Shown one piece after another: positions 1 to 10,400 of a stretch of 64,000 bases of DNA. The notes beneath the pieces are model-generated. The model did no database searches and had not been told where the DNA came from. It saw nothing but the letters and a program-made list of their open reading frames with translations. Origin of the DNA: Takakia lepidozioides (Eukaryota > Streptophyta > Takakiopsida > Takakiales > Takakiaceae); the NCBI GenBank assembly GCA_030704615.1, contig CM060731.1:9178001-9242000 (forward strand). The letters are read 5' to 3'. Position numbers and translations under genes: made by a program. Positions within the stretch are counted from its first letter, which is position 1. Each line of letters starts with the position of its first letter.

Positions 1-747
1 CATGTCATTAACAAGAGCTCAAGGTCCAACTCACCATTAGCGTTCCATTCAGTAGCATCCAGTGCTTTTGATGAGGAATCCCCTGCCAGGGCCATTATCC
101 TTCCTCCCAGCCAGTCAGCTGCCTCCAACGGTATGGTGCCACACCCACACCTGCCACAAGTCGTCATCATGCACATGAAAGTAATCATCCTCTTTCGAAC
201 AAGATAACATGGGATATGCATAAATTGGAAGCTACACAATATGACAATAGCATACTTAGAAAACCTCACATCATCAAGTTGTAGTCCATACGGACAGCAT
301 TAAACCCCATACCCACACAGTATAAGCTGAAGGGAGGGGTAGTGATCATACATGGGATCAAGCACGATATGGCCGGCCTCAATTTGGCCTAGCTGCAGCA
401 GAGCATATGCTGTGCTGCCAAGCAAGCAGATTTCAAACATGATGCAAAACCAGCATTACATCTAAGCAATCTCTTCTAACCTACCTCCCTGCCAGCCAAG
501 TGGGACCCACTCTCTCAGCCAGAAGGTAGTGTATGATGGGTGAACAAGCCTGTGGCATGGTTTATCTATTTGAAAACATGACCAACATTGCAACTACGCA
601 TCTTCCCTTGAGTAGTTTGACCCTGCCAGTGGGACCTTAGGTCAAGTGACGAAATGGACAAATCCTTGAAACAACATTCAAAGAGTGACAAGATGAACTT
701 CCTGCCAAGTCTGGGACACACTTCACCGAGCTCAGACACTGATAGAA
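1..747. other. no gene recognised
   Basis: I see no supported coding region, RNA gene or recognisable repeat in this stretch. The open frames are short and resemble no family I know. The region leads into the LINE fragment that follows. Confidence 0.5.
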
Positions 748-2470
748 ATGTATTCATTAGACTTTACTTGTCATAGGCTTCTAGGGGTAGAAGATCTGAC
801 ACAAAGAAGGAAACAGGGGGAGTTTATATACAACCATACCTGGGCTTCAAGGAAGTGCTCACTAGTGCTTGTCGATAATGTCTCCTCGAGTACAGCTGCC
901 TATAAAATTATAGCCAAAGCCCTAGCTCTCAGACTACAAGCCCACCTTCCAGCTCTCATCAGACCTAACCAAACCGGCTTCATTAAAGGCAGATACATCA
1001 TGGACAACCTCCTTCTTGCCCAAGAAATACCTGACTTCGCCCTCAAAACTAAACAAGCAATCGCTCTCCTGCTCCTTGACTTCAAGAAAGCCTTCGATAG
1101 GGTTGAATGGTCATTCCTCATGGGAGCCCTTGCCAAGATAGGTATCCCAGAATCTTTCAGGAAATGGGTTATCATCCTCCTTCAAAACTCCTTGAGCAGG
1201 GTCATTGTCAATGGCCAACTTTCACCATCATTCCCGCTCCACACGTCTGTCAGGCAAGGCTGCCCATTAGCTCCCTTCCTCTTCATTTTTGTAGCTGACT
1301 CTTTAGGCTACATGCTTGAATCCAACCGCCTCATTAGAGGTCTCCACATAACTAATTACCATACCTCTCAGCCAGCAGAACTCAAAGACTCAATGTTCGT
1401 CGACAACACCTTCCTCATCCTCCAGGCCACCCCTCAAAAGCTCCAAGAGGCTACATCTACATTGAGCCTTTTCTGCCAGGCTTCAGGGTTCAAAGTTAAC
1501 TGGGCAAAAACATGTGCTATCCTAACTGGAGACATCTGGCAATCCCTTTTAGGAACTGATTCTTCATGGGGCTGTAGCTCGGGTTTAGTGTGGCTACAAC
1601 CTGGACAAACTACAACACTCCTCGGTTATACCTTCGGTGTTGGCCTCTCAGATGACCAAAAGTTTGCACCCACCCTGGCCAAATTCAGACGCAAGCTTAC
1701 CTTCTAGGGCTCTAAACACCTCTCCATCATTGGGAGAACCTTGGCAGCCAATCAGGTCCTCTCGGCAAGCATCTGGTACTTCGTTGCTTCGTGGAGACCA
1801 AACACCAATCAGATAAAAAAAAAATCTAGTCTTCTCCGCAACTTCATATGGGGATCTGATTTCCAGACTAAGAAAAGACCACAAGTTTTGTGGAAGTAGA
1901 TCTGTCTGCCCAAAAACAAGGGGGGCTTGGAATTATTGATCCAGATAACAGCTCTCCTCGGCAAATGGATTCCTCGCTTCAAGAAACGGTCTTCTCTGCA
2001 CTAGCTCGTCACCATCCCACTGTGCCTGGGCAGCTCAACCGCCAAATCGATGGCGAGGACGCAACATACCCCTCCATGGTAGCATCCCCAGAGTTTGATA
2101 GGGATATCAATTGGCGCCACATCAAATCGGCTACTAGTCTGAAATTTCGTTGAGATCCATTCGTGCACAGATCGTGCACACAAATAAGCTTCGGACAGGT
2201 TCCAAGCGGCGGCTAAGCCATTCACGTTTCAGATTCCTTGTAGATCTCACCAGTCCAGAAGCGACTGCCTACAGTCAAAGCAACCCCCTATGGGTATGAC
2301 TTCTACATAGGGCTTGTAACCCTAGGTCTTATTCTCCCTTTGGGAGGTTAGTTCGTTTATCACTGACTACGGTGTGTGTACGTCATGGTGTAATCTGGGG
2401 TTTTAATTTTTTTCCCCTCAATAAACTCAATAAAACTAATTCAGGGCCTCCCCCTGTTCAAATAAAAAAA
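748..2470 (+). pseudogene. L1-type LINE reverse transcriptase, 5'-truncated and decayed
   Basis: An open frame at 748-1707 carries the reverse transcriptase domain of plant L1-type LINEs. It starts at about residue 50 (YKIIAKALALRLQ), followed by PNQTGFIKGR, LLLLDFKKAFDRVEW and the RQGCPLAP block. The catalytic motif that is normally FADD reads FVDN, so the second catalytic aspartate is lost. The same frame continues past a TAG at 1705 into thumb-like sequence (LRNFIWGSDF) and past a further TAG near 1898 into GGLGIIDPD, so the 3' half is also recognisable. The endonuclease domain is absent; the element is 5'-truncated, as usual for LINEs. AATAAA-rich sequence and an A-rich tail at about 2420-2470 look like the 3' end. 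Family assignment is secure; the exact ends are not. Confidence 0.88.
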
Positions 2471-3656
2471 TGAATAAATGAATCATATATGAAACCCAAA
2501 AAATAATTTTTATTCCACTAACAATACGTTAGTGCCATTACAAATTAGTCATATATACTTTGATCAACTTTAGAAATGTTTGCGGATGTTGGACAAATGA
2601 AAAAACTTTGACTCTAATGCCGATGTTCACGAAGAGAGATAAAGAAAGAATATATACTTCAACCACATCATGTAGAGCTTAAAGTCCAAAACTGACAAAA
2701 AGTAGAAACAAACATTAAAATCAGGAGAGCTTCATTCATAGTTCAGATCATCCAATAGAAATGACAAATCAAACTTGGACACGGATGATGCTCTCGGATG
2801 CATTCCAGATCGACAGCCACCGTGTCTGCCATTTCCGATCCAATGTCAGTTTATTTTCGAATGTCCTTGACATGTAAGTCGAACTGTGCATATACACACT
2901 TAAGAACTTGCGATTTCTACAGCAAATTGTCCATATGCCCTCCCACAGCCGTAAATAATACTATAATTGTTAAGAACTAACATCATGGGATGACATATTC
3001 TAGACTTGAGAAGCCGTCATGAATGATGATTCCCTTCCCAAACGACTTGTATTCAGGGGCTGAGTTTAAAGATGCCTCCCCATGCCCCATCCGATTCCAG
3101 CTTGACTTTCTACACCAGAAGAGAATGATCTATTCTCGGAATGGTCGAATAAATCATCAGAATTGATACTGGAACGTGTGGTTAACGAAGTTGAAGATCT
3201 TGAACCATTCACATCTTGAACCAGTCCGATCTTGAACCATTTCGATTTTGAACCATTCTGACGAATGTTTGCTTTCTCTTTTAGAACTAGAGTCCTCGCA
3301 AGTCACTGAAAAATATCGAAGCCCACAAACCCAATAAAAAACGACCGGCTAATTGAGAAACTAAAATAAAGAACAGTACATACCTAAAAAAAGTGCATGT
3401 TACCACTCAGTATTTATTTAACTTTGATATGAACGGCGAAGTACATACCAAGATAATCAGGCTAACTTGTCCACGGATGGAAAACAGAATGATCCAAATA
3501 TCGCCCATACCAAGACCATAGCGGGTGATTCCGATCTATCGCTGCGCGAGATGCTTTTGCAAAGCTCTCACTCACATACTCAACAACAGTGGATACTCCT
3601 ATCATGTTTGAGATGAATGGCCACACTGCATCATTTATATTAGACAGCTTATTTTT
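2471..3656. other. AT-rich stretch without a recognised gene
   Basis: No convincing coding region. At about 3190-3262 there is a short tandem repeat with a roughly 20-bp period, in which GATCTTGAACCAT-like words recur four times. The rest may be intron or 3' flank of the FCP1-like gene that follows on the minus strand. Confidence 0.4.
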
Positions 3657-4103
3657 TTACCCATTAAAAGTAAGAGGGAAATATTTAGTATCTGTAGGGT
3701 TTCTGAGTGATTTTGATGGTTCATCATCCACATGAAGGATTTGCCCTTCCCTCGCAAACGTTTTTCTAGGAAAACTAGCAAGAACGGTTTGAATATCCTT
3801 AATGAGATATCTCACAAAACATTGTAGCATCTTAAGAACAATGTCTCTTTCAGAGCAAGACCAAATGACGACATGAAAGTTTTCAAAAAGACGCCTCAAG
3901 AACTCCACCACTCCAGGCCGAGGAATGACAAAAGGAGTATCTGGGACCTTAATGGTCACATTTCTCCCTGAAAATCTGTTTTTGAACATCTCTCTTCCAA
4001 TCGGAGGTGGTCGATAGCAAATGAGACCATTAACACTCAATATTATGAGCTTCATCCGCCTCTTCGGAGTAGAGGCATCCCTATCCGAAGAAGCATAATT
4101 CTC
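3657..4103 (-). CDS. FCP1-like (NLI-interacting factor type) HAD phosphatase exon
   Basis: The reading frame entered at an acceptor (TTTCAG, exon from about 4103) encodes an FCP1 homology domain of the HAD superfamily, the fold of RNA polymerase II CTD phosphatases. After a basic stretch (STPKRRMKLIILSVNGLI) come IPRPGVVEFLRRLF, HVVIWSC and, near the end, HVDDEPSKSLRNP. These match the order of blocks in the family. The nucleophile motif DxDx(T/V) reads S-V-N-G, so both catalytic aspartates are replaced and phosphatase activity is unlikely. The frame ends at 3657, shortly after the DD block. It may be the 3' exon of the same gene whose 5' part lies at 22864-24420, with the gypsy element sitting in an intron between them, or a separate tandem paralogue. 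Confidence 0.7.
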   Translation of the reverse strand, partial: ENYASSDRDASTPKRRMKLIILSVNGLICYRPPPIGREMFKNRFSGRNVTIKVPDTPFVIPRPGVVEFLRRLFENFHVVIWSCSERDIVLKMLQCFVRYLIKDIQTVLASFPRKTFAREGQILHVDDEPSKSLRNPTDTKYFPLTFNG

Positions 4104-4543
4104 CTGAAACCAATGTAATTGAGATTAGTGCAGATAGAACACCTATGCAACCTCGACATTTATGTCGAGGTAAATGTATCCTTGAGATTCACCGAAGACA
4201 ATTTGAATATCTCCACGACACTACAGAGTCTTAGGATATACCTAATGGATAAATGAATCACAATGTTTCAAACAAACATTAGAGAAAGATATGCAGCTAC
4301 TACACCTTCTGAATCCCTCTTGATTGAGATTCAGCAGAACAAATTCTATACACTTATACAACGTGAACATAGACTTAATCCATGACGATGATGGTATCAT
4401 CTGGTCATGGGAAGAAAATTCAAACATCATAAATTCATTCTGTCCAACTGAAGAGAATGAATCTACAATCTTCAATCATCAGCGGACCAAATGAGAGTGG
4501 TCGATTGAATAAACATTGATATGCAGATACATTACAAAAATCA
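4104..4543 (-). other. probable intron or upstream part of the FCP1-like gene
   Basis: Minus-strand flank of the FCP1-like exon. An open frame at 4242-4475 (77 codons) could be another exon, but it shows no family match. One perfect inverted repeat lies at 4151-4170. The stretch ends at the target-site duplication of the gypsy element. Confidence 0.35.
4151..4170. repeat. palindrome near FCP1-like exon, copy 1
   Basis: Perfect inverted repeat: arms CCTCGACAT and ATGTCGAGG around a TT spacer. Related palindromes occur at 23470-23489 and 24525-24544, also in non-coding parts of FCP1-like genes. Confidence 0.8.
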
Positions 4544-4548
4544 GTCGG
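4544..4548. repeat. target-site duplication, left copy (GTCGG)
   Basis: GTCGG directly precedes the left LTR and recurs at 22855-22859 directly after the right LTR. A 5-bp duplication is the standard integration footprint of Ty3/gypsy elements. Confidence 0.93.
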
Positions 4549-5272
4549 TGTCGCACACCTCAGTTCGGTAAACTCCCCTTCAAGTCATAGTTACTCGCTT
4601 TGATGCGCGCGCCTGACTCCCAACCTGGCCGCCGGGCCAACTTGGAGTTTCGGCTGCTCACCGGGACATAACGGTCCCCTTCCGCTTCCCTCTAAACCCT
4701 CCACCTATTTGGGACTAGGAGAATTCCCTTTGGTAGATGGCAGTCCGGAAGAGCTCCCCACTCTTTGGTCGCTTTCCGGCTCGCTCGCTTACTCACTAGT
4801 TTTTGGTCACCAACGGGCTTGCACCGTTCTCGGGGTTACTACTCCCTATATATACTTCTGTAGCTGTCCGCGGGGGTTTCATAACCAGCCATGCCATTTT
4901 ATGGTGAACCACCACGAAAACCCTCGACTCCCGGTGGTGAGTCGCGGTGAGTCTTGGCCCACTCACCGCGGCCCCAATGGACCGTGATGAGTCCCAAGAC
5001 TCCCCACGACTCCCACCTCGAGGTCTCCACCCCATGGTGAGTCCTATGCCACCCCCACTAAGTCCCACTAAGCTACCACCACCCCTTGTGGAGCCACCTC
5101 CACCGCAACCCGGTGTGCGGGGCTCCACCTAGTGAGCGCCTCCGCCTCCTTGAGTGCCTTGGGCACTCAAGGGTGCTTCAGCCCCCCATACCTATCGCTG
5201 CCGCTGCCCCCACCACAGGGGCAGCCCCTCATGTGTCCCGACCCCCTGCCCTCAAGGCAAAGGGCCGCGACA
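4549..5272 (-). repeat. 3' LTR of the gypsy element
   Basis: 724 bp, TG at the left end and CA at the right. It matches 22133-22854 almost base for base: one C/T substitution and two 1-base indels in the last third. Confidence 0.95.
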
Positions 5273-6178
5273 CACACCCCTACCAACAGGGAGTCGATGT
5301 CCTCATCGACTTGTCCATTTTGTAGAAACGAACATCCAAGTTGTGGCGTCCCACATCAAGGAGTTTGTTTCCGTACCATGGCGTCCCATGGCAAAGAACC
5401 AAACCCCACACTTGACTCCACTCTCCACTAGCTAGTTCGGCCGATTTCCTCCAAGTCCCGGCCAAGGGTGGAGCCTCTCCAGCTCCTCCCAGTGCACTCT
5501 TCTTGGCCTACTTCAAGGCCAAGGAACGATCCTCCCCGAGGATCGAATCGCCTTACTGCAACAACCTTGCTTGCGATCGCTCATGATGCCGCTTTTGGCA
5601 TCACCTTGAGCAAGGGTTCACCTGGAACCCTCTTTGACTAGGAAGATAACCTTGAACCAACCGTGCGCCCCAATCACTACAATTGGGTCCGCCTTGGAAT
5701 GCTGGCCTGAGGTACGGGAACACGCCGAAGCCGCACTACGACTTCGTCCCGAGGCTACACGATTATAGTACGTGAACGGAAGCACGTAGCTTCCGCGTTA
5801 GCCCGCACTACAAGGCAACCCCCTCGGTAGCGCAGTTATAGTACGCGCACGCGCCAGGTGCGCACTAGCACTTGAACTCCCAAATAAGGCGCAAGTTTCC
5901 TTGCCCCTTGGATGGGAGTCACCCGATTTCGGCACTGCGCAAACACACGATTAACCCAATTTACCTCTCCCACTTTTGTAAGCTAGCATGCATTCTACAC
6001 ACCAGCCAACCACACCATGCATCACCATTCCAAACACAATAGGACGCACAATATTTGGAACCCATTTCCTTTATCACAAATTTTTGTACAATACAAGTTT
6101 TTGCAATCGGATTCCTGAGCTAGCTAAACCGGGCTAAGCATGCATTTCCTCCCCCACGCTCCAAGGTTGATGTCCCCA
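5273..6178 (-). other. 3' untranslated region of the gypsy element
   Basis: Between the end of the chromodomain reading frame and the 3' LTR. I see no gene here. The polypurine tract should lie directly inside the LTR; GGTAGGGGTG on the minus strand at about 5273-5285 is a possible but imprecise candidate. Confidence 0.5.
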
Positions 6179-6784
6179 TCAACGCTTCTTCCGCTTTTGA
6201 GGTCGCCCTTCGAACGCTGCAACTGCCTCGGATGCGTTTCCCATTTCTGAGGCACGCACCCAAGATGCCTCCACAAGATGATAGCCCTTCCATTTGACGA
6301 GATACTCCGTTTCTCGGTTCTTGAACCTCCTCGACTTAAGTATTGCCTCCACCTCGTACTCGGGTTCATTTTCATGATCCAACAGCATAGGTGGCGGACG
6401 CAACACTTGCTGCCGATTCGGACGTGCTTCATCTTTGAAGTAAGGCTTCAAAAGGGAGACATGGAATACTGGGTGCACCTTGCTGTTTGCTGGCAGCTCC
6501 AATTCATACACATCCTCATTCATAACCCTCCGAATGCGAAAGGGACCCGCATACGGAGGTACGAACTTCGGACTCATTTCCGGAGGTAGTCGAAAATTCT
6601 TGATGTTCAACCAGACCTCTGTGCCTGCCTCAAACTTCACTTCCCTCCGCTTCCGATTCGCCTGCCTTTCATACCGTTTCCTAGCTTTGGCAATGTTGTA
6701 CTTTGCGAGCTTCAACAAACGCTCGCGTTCTTCCAGTACCGCCGCTACTGCCGGTTCCTCAACGTCCTGGGCCAGGGATGCCTC
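6179..6784 (-). CDS. gypsy integrase C-terminus with chromodomain (separated 3' part of pol)
   Basis: This frame carries the end of a gypsy polyprotein. A helical KARKRYERQANRKRR region is followed by the GPFRI/VHPVFHVSLLKP block of the integrase C-terminal domain, then a chromodomain (YEVEAILKSRRF, EYLVKWKGY, ASWVRASEM). The chromodomain is thought to steer integration to particular chromatin. The upstream part of the same gene lies at 18066-21061, beyond the nested insertion. The first residues of the open frame beyond 6784 come from the inserted DNA. The basic C-terminal tail (RPQKRKKR) ends at a stop at 6179. Confidence 0.92.
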   Translation of the reverse strand, partial: EASLAQDVEEPAVAAVLEERERLLKLAKYNIAKARKRYERQANRKRREVKFEAGTEVWLNIKNFRLPPEMSPKFVPPYAGPFRIRRVMNEDVYELELPANSKVHPVFHVSLLKPYFKDEARPNRQQVLRPPPMLLDHENEPEYEVEAILKSRRFKNRETEYLVKWKGYHLVEASWVRASEMGNASEAVAAFEGRPQKRKKR

Positions 6785-6984
6785 GGCGTGAGCCTGGTCA
6801 CGTGAGCACGTGAGCGCGTGAGCGCGACTGCGCTCACGCCACGTCACCTTGCGCAAATGCCACATCACGGGTCTCAGTCCACGTCATCACACGTGGAGGC
6901 CGAGTCACCACGCACCCAGAAAGAAGTGGAGTGTATTCCCGCGGATTGGCACCCTTTACCGCGGAAACAAGCTGGACGACATAA

Positions 6985-7350
6985 TAAAAGGCATTGAATA
7001 AATGATGGATGAATGTACAGTTGGATGATAAACAGATGGATGAGTTTGAAAAATCTATGTAGATGGATGAATGACGGATGGATAAGAGTAAAATGGATGA
7101 ATGTATAATGGATGTTGAGCAATGACAAAAATTCATGACAGGAAGATGCATGACCAAATCTTTTGACGAATGCACAAAGTATATGAAATGAGTGTGGAAG
7201 GTTTGTGGGGTGGATTAAAGAGTACAGAGGATGAATGTACAATGGATGTTGTACAAAGGAAGCTTTCATGAATGGAGCACGCATGAATACAGTGTAGATG
7301 AATGCACAATGGATATGAGAAGAGTCAGGAAGGTTTGTGAGATGGATTCA
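6985..7350. repeat. degenerate GGATGAATG tandem repeats in copy A
   Basis: ATGGATGAATG-like words recur many times, within a degenerate longer unit of roughly 165 bp (compare GAATGTACAATGGATGTTG at two sites). No coding potential seen. The array lies between the left end of copy A and the methyltransferase stop codon. Confidence 0.6.
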
Positions 7351-7476
7351 TACATATAGCAATTTAAACGAAAGTTGATTCTGTGATTATTATTTGTTCT
7401 AAAGGAACAACTACGGTAGAGTAAGGGGATTCAACGTTTCCAGATAATATGAAAATGAATATTAAAAGAATACCGT

Positions 7477-10400
7477 TCAGTCTGACTCAGAGTCAGTACA
7501 ATGTATCCCCTCTTCCTCTGCATCTAAGTCTAAGTATTTTAGAACACCGGATCCACGCTGGATACACCTACGGCTGGCCACTAAAAAGTCAGGGGATAGG
7601 GACTCGGACGCGTGAAGTGCCATTGCTTCGGCATAAACAGGGAGCAGAAAATTGGAAAGGGGGCTGTCGAAAACAGACTCGCCAGAAATGACTGTATCTC
7701 CTGAAGATCCACCGCTGGCTTTCCTGAAAGACAGCCTGAAAAAGTTATTACTGTAACTTTGATGTTATCGAGAAATTGAGTATGACTCCCAAAGAGGGTT
7801 TAGCACTTACTCACATGAAAAGTCGTTGTCGACCTGCTTATCTTCGGGATCGTCATCATTTCGAATATGAATACGATCAGTCTGTGTGCCTGAAGTGGAG
7901 CCAGACAAAAGGGGGAGGAGCACTGTGTTGTAGAGGTCAGAATCACCCTCCATACCAAAAAGGCTTCTTCCGCCTGCCTTGCATGCGTGGTAAGTTGCTC
8001 CTGCACCAGACAGGAGAACATAAGCAGTTTGGAGGAGGGGATTTAAGCAGATGAAACTATTGAAAGGAAACCAATTCGGAAGGGAGAAAACGAACCTGTG
8101 GACACAGAAAGATCGACCACCCGTGCAGAGCGGTGGCTGCATGACTCCAGCAGTATTTGCATGAATGCTGGTGACTTTTCCTTTGCACCTCTCCAGGGAG
8201 TGCCATCTGGTCTCTTCAGAGTCTGACTGGACTGCATGAAGTTGTACAAAATGTCATCGACATGGGGCTCATAGGGGGGGTTGACGAAACAACCCTGGTC
8301 AGAAATCTCAAAGCTGCGGATGGAGGATGGTGTCTTTGATGTGCGAATCCTCCGCAGGCAGATCGCCTCGAACATCCTCGTCTGCCAAAGATAGCAGGTT
8401 AGTGTGGTAAACACAATCTAAAGTGGAAGTGTGTACATCGGCTATTCAGAACTCTGACACCAAAAAACCATGAATCGTTGATGATCGGTGTCGATCATAA
8501 AACATTCTACTAGAGTGGAGCTGCAGAGAAAATTGAAACTCATGATCAAAGCATAAGCAGAAGGCAGACGGCATACCAGCTGACCAGGGAAACCCCCTTT
8601 CACAAGGTAGAGGCTGTTCACACAATTCCATGTGCGCAAAACTTCAAACCCTGAAGACTTGAGGTATGATGCCAATGCCCGACGACTATCATTGTCACAT
8701 GACTGAAAAAGCAGAAGTGTCCCTGCATCAGAGAGGAAATTGTTACAGAACCCGAATACCCAACTCCAGTAGTTGTCCTCGAATTTGTTCCACCCTGGCG
8801 TCTTGCCCTTTGGAAGAACTTCTGGACAGCCTGGCCATCCGGGATGTCGAGAATGACAATGTCGGCCGCATAAGTTTTCTGCACACCGCACACGAAGGTG
8901 GGACCTGTGCTCACCTGCAACAGACATGTTTTTTATAAGAACGATGGCAAGAATGTTTTCAAAGAACGAGACTGAAATACTGAAAACGAAACATTCAGAG
9001 AAAAAGGAAAGAAAGTGGAATTCTCACCAGATTGAGGAATGAGATTATATTGTCCCAGGTAGGGGATGGCACCCCAGTGTATCCTCTCTTTCGACTCTGC
9101 ATCATCGAAAGCCAACCCTCATTAACAATTTTCATCTCTCCTGCTGAATCAGAACGGGAAGGGTGTGGCTTGGCATCGAACACGCACTGAAGAGTGCGGG
9201 TATATCTTCCAGCACTAAAGTCCTGCCCACTCTCCATCTCCTTTTCATTCTCCTTCCCCTTGTCCTTTTCCTTCTCTTTGGACTTGTCTTTGTCCTTTGG
9301 CTTTGCTGGTGAGATGGCTATGACATCAACAGCCTTGTCTTTTGGTTTGCGGCCCGCCTTCTTTCCCTTCTGCGGCGTTCCCTGAGCATCAGGCTCCTTG
9401 GCAGCCAAGGTTGCTATGTTTCGTTGATACTCCTCGTCAGTCAAAGGCGCCAGCATCTCAGCGTTATTGTTCAAGTATTTCATATGCTGTTCTTGAAAGG
9501 TCGTGTGCTCAGGTGGGCAGTCAAGGTACCACCCACAGTCTCTGAAGTGAGAAGGACTCCAGTCCTTCAATATCCCTGCAGTATACATGGTTGGATCGTT
9601 TGCAGGGTCCGACCACATGTCAAGATAGTCGGGAATTCCGCTCAGGTGATTTCCTTCCATAAGCACATATTTCGTGTACCTGAAAAAAGGAGATGAATCC
9701 CAACCCACAAAAGCGCTCAGTGAGAAAGATGCAAGTAGAACAGAAAGAATAAAACATGGATACAAATGGCTCTGACAACTGCTCCAAGGACCTTTCAAAA
9801 CCACACTACTGCTCCAGATATGAATGTCGTCAACGCCATTCAGAACATTCCATTCCATGACACTGTAAATACATCCTAATCCAGGTGAAAGCAAATATGC
9901 GATTAGAAATGACACAGACATAGAAGTGAATGTCGTCAACGACATTCAAGAATGAAGCCAAATTATTACTGAAATGAAGCAAAATCACAGGGTGGAAATA
10001 AAAAAATTGAGTAAGGAACCAACCAGGAAAACTCAATGCACATTCATAACGAACCTATCACTGAGGACCTCACAACATCACTGTATGTGAATGGCGTCAA
10101 CGCCATTCACAAAAATACAAAAAAGAAACCAATTACTTAGCTCCCCAATCCATGAAAATTGAATTTGTCGTTTTTTAATAATACAGACACAGCTGTGAAT
10201 GTCGTCAACGACAGTCACTTTGGATTTCTTAAAACAGAGCTTATGAAGCCTCCATATTCATCGCAAGAGGAAAAAACAATGCAGAACAACTGAATGTCTG
10301 CATTGACATTCAGCAAAATGAAGTGATCAACCCTCATTGTATCCTCTATGGACATTACAAAAATTTAAATAACCTTGAGGACCACACAACAACTCCGTAT

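Noticed and set aside
6785-7350. Copy A left end as a Helitron terminus
   Set aside because: No Rep/helicase gene is present, and the element encodes a DDE transposase and has inverted GC-rich ends.
8281-8300. NPPY in copy A as the methyltransferase catalytic motif
   Set aside because: It lies after motif IV and the Gly-rich region, and the aligned place in copy B reads GRLVDAAVDH. The true motif IV position is the LDIPDG block upstream, so NPPY looks like chance.
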